Part shown: piece after piece, positions 20,307-30,500 of the stretch | How positions within the stretch are numbered: position 1 is the stretch's first letter | How the letters are laid out: each line of letters starts with the position of its first letter | From: Pascua guehoae | Taxonomy: Eukaryota > Basidiomycota > Tremellomycetes > Trichosporonales > Trichosporonaceae | Direction: 5' to 3' | DNA length: 64,000 nucleotides | Assembly (NCBI GenBank): GCA_001600415.1 | Contig: BCJX01000005.1 | Coordinates: forward strand, 1,854,008 to 1,918,007 | Notes under the pieces: model-generated | Database searches by the model: none | What the model saw: the letters and a program-made list of their open reading frames with translations, nothing else | What the model was told of the DNA's origin: nothing | Position numbers and translations under genes: made by a program

Positions 20307-22303
20307 CCTCCAAGAACCCGCTGCGAGCACCTCCCGGCTACAACATGCACCCGCCTGGTTCCGACTCGGACATGGTGTTTTCGAATTCGGACGGGTGTTG
20401 GAGTCCGAATGGGAGATATCATGGGAAGATGGTGTGTGGAGAAGCAACTTGGAGATGGGAAGAGGGTGTGTGTGGAGAAGCAAGTGCGAGGTGGCGTGCA
20501 CGGCGTGGTTGTTCCCATGACAACGTGCGGAGAGGCAACGTTGACGGCAGCGCGACGACGGTGAGAATTCTGCAGAGTGGTGAGGCGGGGGCGTGTTGTG
20601 GGACGAGGGCGAGGGGCGCGAGTGGTGGTGCGCGGTGCACGCGGTGGGGGGCGTGTGGCGTGGCTGAGGGCACCCATGTCGCATGTCGAACACTCCACTC
20701 GCGCTCGTGGCATGCGCAGGAGAAGTTTTGGAGAGCTCGACAGCTCGACAGCTCACCAACTGAGCGAGCAGGCTGCACTTGCTTGCTCGACATCACAAAA
20801 GGTACGAGGCTGCTGCACGTAGCAAACCCTTTCAGCAAGCGGTCTGCAAGAAGACTGTCGTTCCAGAGCGGTCGATGGAGATCGAGGGAGATCATCCCCC
20901 TCCACCACACACCGCCACACGGCCGGAACTCGCACCCCGACCAGCGCTGGCCCCTTTCCATGCTTCCCACGCTGGGCAGCGGGGTTCAAAGGAGGAGGGG
21001 AGGTGTGTCGACTCCCACGATTGGGGCAAACGAGGCAGAGGCGGGTTCGGTAACTGCACTTGCCGTGAGGGCAGACGGGGTGGTGCGTGACCTCTGCAGA
21101 TGTACACGGCGGATTGGGCATGTTCGTGGTGATCGTGCGATCGAGGTGATTGTAGTGATCGTGGTGGGAAAGGGCAAGAACTGTGGTGGCCAGATTCTTG
21201 CACACTGTCCCCAAGGGAAGGGAAGAGCACACCACAGGTGCTTGGAGATAGGGGAGATTGCTGCTTCTGCCCCTCGAGTCCATTACTTGGCAACACAATG
21301 GTGCCACTGCTGCCTCGGTCCTGTGCTCCGAGGATTGTCATGTTACGATGCCCATCTTCTCGCCTTCCGTTCTACAAGGGTCGGAGCAAGAATAGAGACG
21401 CTGGGCCGATCCGGATGCCTTGTCAGATGGCTTATGCGTACATGCCATCCTTGGCGTTTGGGGACGAGAGAGACTGACGGCCCGCGGGTACGCGGGATGG
21501 TGCAGCCAGCTCCGAGTTGCCACTGCCAAGATGTGATCAAACCTTGGCGCTGCATTCTGCACCCCGATGACATCAATATCCGAACCCCGACAACCTTGAA
21601 CTGACGGACTTGGGAGACTTTGTTGGTCATCCTGTCTCAGCCTGGGTAGGTGGCAAGCTAAAGTGAACGTGCCGCGTGCTGCAAGAGCCGAGCAAAAGAA
21701 TGACATGGAGATGAAAGATATGGAGCTGTACCCATGCATACGCGCGCGCTGCCGCCGCGTGGTGTGTGGCGCGGGGCGGCCAGGCGCAGGGCTGTGTCTA
21801 CTACAAAAGATTTTTTTTTTGTTTGTTTTCTATGAACCCATGATTGTGATTATTGTGGGGGACTGTTGGCAAACGTCCCCCGGGTACTGGCAGCTAAATG
21901 CCAGCTCAAAGCTACGAAGCTACAAACGCACAGTGGTGATGGTGGGGGACTGTTGAAAACGTCCCCCGGTACTGGCAAGGAAACGCCAGCTAAAGAAAGC
22001 TACAAATGCGAAGTGTGGAGGATGAGCAACGGTAAAATTGATCTCGGCACTGGGAGGTGGTTGCTGGACAGTTTCCGCCAGAACCGAGCATGGGAACACA
22101 TGACTCCTGCCACGAGTGCCTTTTCGGTGGAGGGAAGGGGATGGATGGATGGTTTACTCACGTTTACTCACCACGTTGGAGGATGAGAATACATTGCCCA
22201 TGTCAAAATTGCGTTCCTTGATAGAGGAAAATTGCGTTTCTTGATGGAGGGAGGGGGAGGGGTGAACAGGTGCTCGGAAAGCGGGCTAGGCCCAAAGGAA
22301 AAT
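20307..22303. other. 2-kb stretch without a resolved gene
   Basis: The plus strand is open for 459 codons (20225-21604), but the composition looks like GC-driven chance. On the complement a protein-like stretch around 21.0-21.15 kb contains CPHGKCSYRTRLCLVC, a possible zinc-binding cluster, and an ATG at 21739 starts a hydrophobic N-terminus (MHGYSSISFISMSFFCSAL). I could not connect them. The right third holds a second hairpin family. Confidence 0.35.
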
Positions 22304-22378
22304 CTATGAGAACGAAATGGAGGTAATGGTGCGAAAGAATTGGATGAAGGGGCTATTAACAAACGCCCCAGGTACTGG
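21857..22378. repeat. Second hairpin family, three copies
   Basis: Copies at 21857-21881, 21944-21967 and 22349-22369. Arms are GGGGGAC/GTCCCCC, GGGGGAC/GTCCCCC and GGGGC/GCCCC around loops ending AAAC, each followed by (C)GGTACTGG or AGGTACTGG. On the complement all three contain CCAGTAC followed by a C/G-rich arm; in the third this encodes VPGAFVNSP of the neighbouring gene. Confidence 0.6.
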
Positions 22379-23288
22379 AAGATACCAGCCCATGCGCGAA
22401 GCATGCTGAGGGAAGGAGGTCGGGGGTGGTTGTGTCGCTGGTGGTGGTGGCGGGTATCGTTGGTACTGGTGGGGGGTAGTGTTGGTGGCGGTCGTGGTGG
22501 CGGACGTGGTGGCGGAAGCGGTGTTGGTGGCGTTGGTGATGGAGGTGTCGATGGGAGCGGTTGCGATGTACTCGGGCGCACTGTGCCTGGCCGACCCCGA
22601 CCTTGTCGCACGAGGCCCCTACCTGTTCCGTCAGAATACGAAGCACTGGACCGTATAGCCATTGCAAACGCTCTCGATCTGAGGCAGGCGTTCACTCGGC
22701 GCACCTCCCACAGCGTTTGCGCTGTGCACGTAACCACGTATTCTGACGGATGGGCCACCTTTTGTTTGGCACACTTGGGTTGAGACGCATTGTGAGGAAC
22801 GTGGTGTTGTGCAATGATCGAATGGTGGATGGCGGTAGGCGTGGGAGGGGGTTGCCTGTCTGTCAGAAAGCGTGACCCCGTGACGATACCGTCGGGATGG
22901 AGGCCAATGTCAAGGTTGAAGCCGCGGGTGGACCTGAGTACCGTCAGCACGCAAATGAGCCATTGCAAACGCTATGATTTGCATGCTGACGGACCGACCT
23001 TTGAGGAGCAACCGAGAGCGGGAAGAACCATGTTGGCCGGGTTGACGGGAGGCTGGAGCTGTCCGTCAGCGCAGATCGAGCTATTGAAAACGCTATGGAA
23101 GTGCGCTGACGGACGAACCTTTTCAGAAGAAACATTGACCGCGGCCATGATGAGAACCGCGCGTTGGAGGGAGGCTGCGGTGCGTCCAACTGTCCGTCAG
23201 CGCAGACCGAGCCATTGAAAACGCTATGGATGTGCGCTGACGGACAGACCTTTTCAGAAGAAACATTGACCGCCGACACGAGAACCAT
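22304..23288 (-). CDS. Hypothetical Ser/Thr/Pro-rich protein, 5 exons split by introner-like introns
   Basis: Complement of 23288-23250, 23189-23119, 23058-22999, 22933-22759 and 22618-22304, 660 bases, 219 residues, closing at TAG. Every junction keeps phase. The first three introns are 60, 60 and 65 nt and are close relatives of each other with inverted-repeat ends; the fourth is 140 nt with the same arms and a TAG acceptor. The start ATG has an A at -3 (GAACCATGG). Notable segments are RGFNLDIGLHPDGIVTGSRF in exon 4 and a Thr/Ala/Asn run (TNATNTASATTSATTTATNT) followed by a poly-Pro block in exon 5. No domain is recognised. Two more elements lie upstream in the presumed 5' leader (TATA box near 24.1 kb). 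An upstream reading frame starting at 23685 would encode about 50 residues if those two are spliced. Confidence 0.55.
22619..22758 (-). mobile_element. Introner-like element, long form
   Basis: Fourth intron of the 22.3-kb gene. Complement starts GTGGCCCATCC after AAAAG and ends TTCTGACGGAACAGGTAG. Arms TCCGTCAGAATACG/CGTATTCTGACGGA are 14 perfect pairs that differ in sequence from other copies. A nested GCAAACGCT/AGCGTTTGC pair lies inside. Confidence 0.7.
22934..22998 (-). mobile_element. Introner-like element
   Basis: Third intron of the gene. Complement GTCGGTCCGTCAG..GTGCTGACGGTACTCAG. Arms CCGTCAGCACGCAAAT/ATTTGCATGCTGACGG with one mismatch. Confidence 0.7.
23059..23118 (-). mobile_element. 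Introner-like element
   Basis: Second intron of the gene. Complement GTTCGTCCGTCAG..GCGCTGACGGACAG. Thirteen perfect arm pairs. Confidence 0.7.
23190..23249 (-). mobile_element. Introner-like element
   Basis: First coding intron. Complement GTCTGTCCGTCAG..GCGCTGACGGACAG. Fourteen perfect pairs. Core GAGCCATTGAAAACGCT on the plus strand. Confidence 0.75.
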
Positions 23289-23322
23289 GGTTCAACTCGG
23301 GAGTGAGTCTGTGGCGCTTGTC

Positions 23323-23382
23323 CTGTCCGTCAGCGCAGACCGAGCCATGGAAAACGCTATGGATGTGCGCTGACGGACAGAC
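23323..23382 (-). mobile_element. Introner-like element in the presumed 5' leader
   Basis: Nearly identical to 23190-23249, with 15 perfect pairs (CTGTCCGTCAGCGCA). Upstream of the chosen start codon. Confidence 0.7.
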
Positions 23383-23444
23383 CTTTTCAAACGAGGACGG
23401 ACATGGTGGGCGGTATCGCTGGGGTCGTGGCGGTATGCAAAGTC

Positions 23445-23623
23445 CTAGTCCGTCAGCGCCGCATTGCCCTTTCTTTTCTGCATTGCCAGCAAGACGGCCA
23501 AGTGGGCACACATACATTGTCGCGGGGCCAAAAGGCAGCTTGTATGGCACATTGGCCTTGAGCTTGGCGGGGCCCATGGCACTGCCACGTTCCCTTAAAA
23601 ACGCATTGCGGGCGCTGACGGAC
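23445..23623 (-). mobile_element. Introner-like element, long form, in the presumed 5' leader
   Basis: Complement starts GTCCGTCAGCGCC and ends GGCGCTGACGGACTAG, 179 nt. Same arms as the short copies but with about 140 nt between them, open in one frame as MGPAKLKANVPYKLPFGPATM-like sequence. It may be a fuller ancestral form of the element or a copy that captured other sequence. Confidence 0.55.
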
Positions 23624-24100
23624 ATTGCCTGTAGAGGTTGATGGGAGATGTGGGGATGTCGTGCCGTTTGTGAGCTGGAGTTGCATGGAGGCTGGGCGGG
23701 GCGCGATGGGAAAACCGGAGGATAGACTGGATGGGCCAGTGAAGCTGGGGGGTTGGCTTGTGGTGCTGTGAGGTGATGTGGTGGCGTTGGTGGCTGATGG
23801 CGAGGGAGTTGGGACGGATGGTGGATGGTGGTGGTTGCGAGGGAGGAAGATGGTGGTGTGGTGTGGTGATTCAGAGGGATGTGGCGGCAGTGGGCTGGGG
23901 GATAACGATGGTGGTGGCAATAGTGCGAGGAGAGTAGAGTGTACGAGAAAGAGAGAGAGAGTAAAGAAGGAAGACGTGGAGAACGGAGGGTGACGTGGAA
24001 GGGAAGAGGTGGGGGATGGTTGACAAGACAAGAGATCAAGAGGCAAAGGGAGCAAAGGAGGGATAAGGGGATGGTCGAGGAAGGTGGCCAGGACGGGAGC

Positions 24101-24108
24101 TTATATGC
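24101..24108 (-). promoter_or_regulatory. TATA box
   Basis: Complement GCATATAA, followed by a long CT-rich leader typical of fungal promoters. Probably serves the 22.3-23.3-kb gene. Confidence 0.45.
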
Positions 24109-25277
24109 ACAGCGCCCACGGCTGGGTGCCACTTTGGTGGGGCTGCACTTGTCGGGATGAGTCGCACCGCTATCTGCATGCTTTGTAATCATTTCGAATT
24201 CTCAGAGATGTTGGGGATACTTTGTGTGTACAGAAGTAGATGTGTGCTTCGCGCTGCATGCTGCATTCCAATGTGACGCTGAACAATGGGCGTAGGTTGC
24301 GTACGAGGTAGAGTGCTTGCTGGGGCTTGGTGATTTGGTCGTGTGTGGTGTGTGGCGGAAGTGATTGTGGCCCTTGTTTTGGCTCCGTGACATGACACCT
24401 TAGGCGCCTTGCAGGCATGCAGACTAGCGCAGACTGGTATCCATCCCCATGCATCCTCATGTCCAACGGGCCGCATCCGCCCTCGCGCCCTAGCCCCATG
24501 CCGCACACATGGGGTGCACACGACTGCGAGATTTGCATCAACAGCTCCTGCTCTTCGGGTCGGTATTTATGCCCCCGCTCGCAGCTTGGGGGCCAGAAGC
24601 CGACCACGGTACACACATGCCAAGTCCAGAGACGTTTTGGGGCAGAGAGCACAGAGTGATCGTGCTGCCATGGTGTCTGGTAGATGATCCATGCACGCTG
24701 TGCACGGCAAGTACTGTACATTGGGATATGGGCGTATTGCCATTTGCTTGGCCAAAGTGCTCACAGCAGGATTATCTTTGCCACAACCGTGTTGGACACA
24801 AGGCTGTCAAATATCCGTCTGTGCACAAAGGAGGTTCCGAGCGTGAACATCACATGATACATACAGGCTCCCTGCTTCTACAGCTCTACAGTCTACCATG
24901 CGTCGTGGGGTCTTGAGAAATGTCTTGTTCGTGTGGCGTGAGTGGTACGGTCCGTGCCGTTGACGTGGGAGGGAGGGGCGGGGCACAGCCTGGGGGCCTG
25001 GGGGGCATGTGGAGGGTGGGGACGAGGTCGCTTTGGCAGGCGATCCAAGCGCAACCGATGGTGTGGTGGCGTCCAGGTGGCAGGTGGGGGTATGTTCGTT
25101 TGGTGATTGCTGAGATCCGCCCCTGGGGAGAGTGAGTGTGCCGGAAACAACTAAGAGGCTGATGGCAAGTCGTCAATGGCCAGTAGCCACCATGACCTGT
25201 TGAGGACCGCAACTTACCGAGGGTGGACCAGCTCACTGTGGCGCCGAGGGGCGTATCGGAGGGCGTCGTGGACACGA
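24109..25277. other. 1.2-kb stretch without a supported gene
   Basis: Short overlapping frames only; no repeat or RNA gene seen. Confidence 0.4.
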
Positions 25278-26339
25278 TCAAAGCTCCATGAGCTCCTGTT
25301 TCACGGCAACGTTGGCAGCAGGGTCGGCGATTTCCGTGCTCGGCTCAATATCCTGAACCGTGTTGGAAGCCTCGCTCGCGCCGTTCGGGTTGGGGAGTGT
25401 CGACGGCCCCGGTTGATCGGGTTCCTCTTTGATCGTCAGGGGCTTGGGATCCTTTTCGGCTGCTTTCGCCTTCTTCTGCCCCTGTCAACAGCTGTAATAA
25501 CGTTTCGAGATACTCACGGTGCGTGGCTTTGCGGGTGCCTTGGGCTTACGGGGGCCTGCTGGGCGGGGCGGTCTGGGCTTGCGCTTTCTGGGCGCTTTGG
25601 CCTTTGGGTCGGGGGCGGTCGTCAGAGTAGCATCAGCCGTGGTGGACGGGCCAGCTGTGGAGGGCGGTGCTTGTGCAGGGAGGCGTGAGACTAAGTTCGG
25701 TAAAGACTTGGCTCGTGCTTGTGAAACGGGCGGATCGGGGGCAGTGTGTGATGTACCGGCGGCTGGGGTCGTCTGGAGTGGGAGCATAATCTGCAGGGCA
25801 GGCTGCGGGTTGTCGAGATAGTCGTCGGGCCAGAGGGGGGTGGACCATTCGAGCAGGATTCGCAAGCGGGACACTGGAGAAAAGGGGTCAGTGTATCGAA
25901 AACACAGTGTGTGCGATGCCGGGTGGGTTGTTGCCAAGACGCCGAGGGCGCGCGCGTTGACGGGCTCTTTGACACTCTTCTACGTACTCAGAACGTCCAG
26001 TGGTGGTGTGAATCCAGGCCACCCCTCGTCAATGACAAAGTGGCGCTGGTAAATGCCCTCGAGGACGATTCTTAATTGTTCAGAACTCGATTTCGGTCCT
26101 GGTGAGGGAGACTGGTATAACTGGGACGTGGATAACATGAGCGCAGTGGGCGAGGAAGGGCGCACCGGCGGGTAGGCATGGGACGTGATGGGGCCCGAAG
26201 CACCAAGACGCGCTGCAGGAGCATGCACGGACAAAGGTACCGTGTTGGTCGTCACTGGCGAGGACAGAAAGGGTTGTACGGGTGACATTGACATGTCACG
26301 ACCATCCTGCGTGGCCGGCTGCGTGGGTGCCTCGATCAT
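25278..26339 (-). CDS. Lys-rich nuclear-type hypothetical protein, 3 exons, 303 residues
   Basis: Complement of 26339-25988, 25873-25518 and 25481-25278, 912 bases in matching phase. Introns are GTACGT..CTCCAG (114 nt, CACTGAC branch) and a very short GTGAGT..GACAG (36 nt). Around residues 85-150 an ordered segment reads EQLRIVLEGIYQRHFVIDEG followed by SRLRILLEWSTPLWPDDYLD. Near residue 220 lies a basic block rich in Pro-Arg-Lys (RKRKPRPPRPAGPRKPK), resembling AT-hooks or a nuclear localisation signal. The C-terminus has IKEEPDQ and VKQELMEL, fitting SUMO acceptor consensus. A chromatin or transcription role is inference. The family is not recognised. Confidence 0.6.
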
Positions 26340-27529
26340 TATCACGCGTGCCGCAGGTTTCGGTTCGCGTCCGTGCAGTCGAGTGGGAAGAGAGTCACCG
26401 ACCGGCAATGCTGGGCATGTCAAGGTTGGGGTGTGCGATTGAGAAGGGAGAAGGTGAAGGTAAAGTGAACGGATTTAAGTAGGGCAGGCAACAGAGAAAG
26501 TGGGATGAATCAAAGGAAGGAAGGGAAGGTGTTGTGTTGACACTGTCATGTCATTGTGGGTGTAAAATTGGGGTAAACATGACAACATTGGCAACTGGCC
26601 ACTGGGTGGCAACACTGTTGTGATCTGTACGTACGTCCCTTTGGTGACGCTGTTGTGTATGCACCCCGTTTCAAAAGTGTCTGCTATCACTAAATATAAG
26701 TGAAAGTGGGACAACTTGTGAGGGCGAGGAACAATGAGCTCACGCTGCCCAACCGTTCCCCAAATGGCCTTCCCCAAATGGTGACTGGTAGCAAGCAGGT
26801 AGCATGGGGCATGGGATGGTCCCACTGTTGATGTCGGACACAGAGTGCACAGGGCATGGCGCGTGAACTGTTGGACCCAAAGGTCACACTGTCACATCCA
26901 CACACAGCTACTGTACTTGACTATTGTCTGCGCAACGATGCATGTGCACGAGAACGTACACAACATGGCCATTGCATGCAATTGTCACGGCTAGGATCTT
27001 GGAGGTAGTGTTTGTGCAACATGCAGCCCGCCTCTTCCCTTCCCCTTGCATCGACGGCACATGACCTCTGCACCATCTTTGTTGTGTCGTTTGTGTCTGT
27101 CTGTCTGTTTGTCTGCCTGTGTGCGTGCCCCGCAAACATGCACCATGCGCACCATGCACTTTCCCCTTTTGTGACCGTCTAGTGTGAACATTATCTGCAC
27201 ACGCCAAGACTGCTGTACGAGAAATGGGATGTGTGCGGGGGCTCTATCGTGAAGTGGAATGTGCCCGTGGGGGTCGGAATCGTGTGGGTGCACAGACCAT
27301 TGTGCAACCAACCCCCTCTCTCTATACTCCATCGCCATGGCAACAAGCAGCATATAAAAAGGTCTTGCCTTGCCAACAACTTGCGCCCTCATCTTAGAAT
27401 TTCATCATCTTCAATTCTCTCATTCGCGCGCCCCACCTCGTCTGAGAGATCACACTCCACTCGCACACTCGTCTTATACATTCACCTCTCCTTTCACCAT
27501 CCACCGCCCAACTTGAACTATCCACTGTC
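26340..27529. other. Divergent promoter region
   Basis: No supported gene. Contains the TATA box and CT-rich leader of the 27530 gene at its right end. Confidence 0.4.
27353..27360 (+). promoter_or_regulatory. TATA box
   Basis: TATAAAAA followed by a long CT-rich leader before the ATG at 27530. Confidence 0.65.
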
Positions 27530-30500
27530 ATGCCGCCGGGACCCTCTGACCTATTCGAGGGCCTCACCTTCTACATTCCTCCGAGGCAACACCTCTCGCG
27601 CCTCATTGCCGACATTCGCGTAAGTCACGCGTTACCCACGACGCGTCCAATTCGACGCTTGCCACCACCTTCCAATTTCACCAGACTAACCCCATCAGAA
27701 CCACGGGGGAGCCCTCGCCCCCAGCCCCAGCAGCAAAGACATCACGCACGTTGTCCTCCAGCTTGACATTGGCTTTCGCAGGAACCCCAATCGTCCCTTT
27801 GTCTTTGGTCCTTCGACATTGGGCGACTCGGAGAAGGAACAAGAATATTGGACCTCGGCGGATGTGGCCTACTATTTCCACACAAAATACACGAGGCCGC
27901 CCATCTTTGTCCAGGACCGCTGGATACAAAAGTGTGTCTGCGAGCGCAGATTCTATGGCCGCGCCTTTGATTATGGGGGCTGGAAAATCAAGTGAGCACT
28001 ACCCATGACTTCTGTGATCTGTGAACGGTAAGGCTGACCTGCAGCCCCCAGTACAGCGCGTCGTGGATGAACGACCGTGGTTGGAGACAAAACAGCGGCC
28101 GTACGTCAGAGGACGATGATGAACCACAACTCCGCCGGAACAGCAAGGACGACCGCGCCACCGGCACCTGGTCGCGCCGGACGAGTGACGACCAACCGTG
28201 CACTTCGGCCACTGGTGACTCGACGTCCGAAGCCGACCAGAAACCCGAAGGCACCATGCGCCACGAGTGGACCACTCCCAAGGGAAAGCGTCCTCAGGCA
28301 CGACGTGCGTCGACAAGTGCAGGCGAAGACGTCGAAATGATGCAAGCAGAACCAAACCGGCGTTCGAATGTCTCTCCCGTCCGTGACTCTGTTAATCTCA
28401 CGGTCAAGAAGGAACCACTCTCTCCGCCGCAGGTTAAGAACGCTCTACCACCGTCCAACACAAGAGACAAGGCGACCACCATCATCAAGTCTCGTGAGCC
28501 GGCCGAACACACCAAGGTCGGCGATGCCTCCAACACCGACCACGATGTCAAGGATAAGATAGTCTTTCTGCCGCGTGCTGTGAAGGCGCTCCCCTCGTCC
28601 AACACGGGAAACAAACCTACAGCAACCCCAAAGTCTCGTGACTTGCCCAATGCCACCAAACTCACATCGGATGCCGACGCCCCCTTCGCCGGCAAAGAGT
28701 TATTCCCGACGGAAGTCAAGCCTTCACCTCTGAACGCTCTCTCTACCGGCAGTGTCCTCTCTCGGGCCAACAAGCCCCAGCCGCTCACTCCTGCTACCCC
28801 TGGTCGCGTGCAGCAGGCTGATGACCCGGTCTCGCCCACCACCCAACTTCCCTGGCGTATGGCTGGACTGGGCGTTGATCAGGCTTCATCACCACAAACT
28901 CCTACCCCCAGCGGCACAGGGACGCAGCCCACCGCTCCCGCCCAGATCGGTACCAAACGCTCCACGCCTGGATCTCCGCCCCAACCGCCCATTACAAACA
29001 CTGGCACAAATGGGGGGACGCTCGTTGCAACCCCGATCCCGGCGTCGGTGGCCCTCGAGGCCGTCAAGGCAAAGAGGCAGCGCATGGCACCGCCTGACGG
29101 TCTTACCATTCGCACTCCAAAGCAGAGCCCGCTTTCTTTGTACAAGGTAGGTAACAAGTGGTGCCTTGTAGACGTTCAATGGTGTCGGTGAAAATATTGA
29201 CGTTTCCAGGTCTCCCCGGACGGCAAGGTCCAGCGCCTTCGTCGCGAGTGCCCCGCCCCTACGTGCGGCCCCGGTGTCTTCATGGCTCAGCACAAGGACC
29301 GCGAGGTCTGTGGAAAATGCGGCCTTACATGCATGCTCGAGGCCAACAAACCATTGTCTGCGCGGATCTCCATGGCCGCTGAGGGTCCCAGTAATGGGCA
29401 CAAGGACACTCAGCTGCAGGACGATGGTTCCTCCCAGAGCTTGAGCGTCTCGAAGAATGCTACATCATCGGCTGGCATCCAGCTCCCACAGGCGATCGAA
29501 ACCACGGCATCGACTGCTATCCAGCCCCCACCGCGAATCGACCTCACGGCAATGGAGATTGACGAGATACTCGACTTTGCCGCTCACTCGCCTACAACTC
29601 CCCGCGGCCAAGGGGGCAGCAGTACCACTGGGATGTCTATGGACGAAATGGGCCAGAGCCCGTCGACGACGACTGCCCCTTCAGCCACCCACGTGCCCGC
29701 AGGTACGCCGAACACCATCAACGGCGTCGGGTCGGCCGCCTGCGCCATGTCCCTGACATCCCCGATGTCACCTGCTCAGGCCATGCCCACAATGCCGCCT
29801 ACCCAGTCGTCCATGATATCTCCGACTCAAGTGCTCCCAACGTCACCGACTACTACTGCAATGCTCCCGATGCCACCGACTCAGGCCGGGATCCTGCCGA
29901 TGTTCCCAGCCCAGACCACGATGTTGCACATGTCACCGACCATGGCTGCCCCGTCAAACGGCACCAATGCAGCGAGCCGCCCCCCGAGGACAGACAAAGC
30001 CACGCAGACGACTCCGATGCCCGACTCGCCCAAAGGTTATGTTCCTCCTCCCGTCTTCCGAAAGGCCAAGTACCCTGTAACGATCCACGTTTATGACAAC
30101 AACCCGCGCCTCCAGGATCTCATCGTGGTGAGTGGGCACTCTTGTGCATCCAGTCTAGTCTACTGTACCAGTCTTTCCTTTGGCTCCTGGGGAGTTCCAC
30201 AAACGCAATCCCAAACTATCCCCAAACCATCCATAATTTATTCCCGAACAGCCTCTAAACAATCCCCAAACCACCCCCAAAAAAACCAACAACCCCCAAC
30301 ACTGAACACCCTCCCCCCTCTTCCTGCTAACACCCAGCGCTACGGCGGTGAGATCGCGCCCCTCCCCGATGCCGACTTTATCATCCTCCCGCACGGACGC
30401 GGTAAGCACGTCGACCCAGCAGTATCCAAGGCGGTTGGGACGGGGAAAAGCAACCTCGCCCGTGTTGTCTCGCAGGATTGGGTCATGCACAGCGTCACCA

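Noticed and set aside
20225..21604. Plus-strand open frame of 459 codons
   Set aside because: Composition looks random (Arg, Cys, Trp and Gly scattered), there is no recognisable block, and it starts inside the promoter region of the opposite-strand gene. GC-rich DNA often has such long chance frames.
22356..22667. His-rich frame of 103 codons on the minus strand
   Set aside because: It is the other-frame shadow of the Thr/Ala-rich last exon of the 22.3-kb gene, which fits the splice phase.
15656..23623. Hairpins as CRISPR repeats or bacterial terminators
   Set aside because: Spacing and arms vary, they are inside eukaryotic genes, and the T-run after each hairpin is explained by the AAAAG exon end before a GT donor on the other strand.
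15656..23623. Hairpins as Pol III or microRNA precursors
   Set aside because: No A/B box was seen, and the GT, branch-site and AG signals with frame closure in the 22.3-kb gene explain them better. Small-RNA data could still change this.
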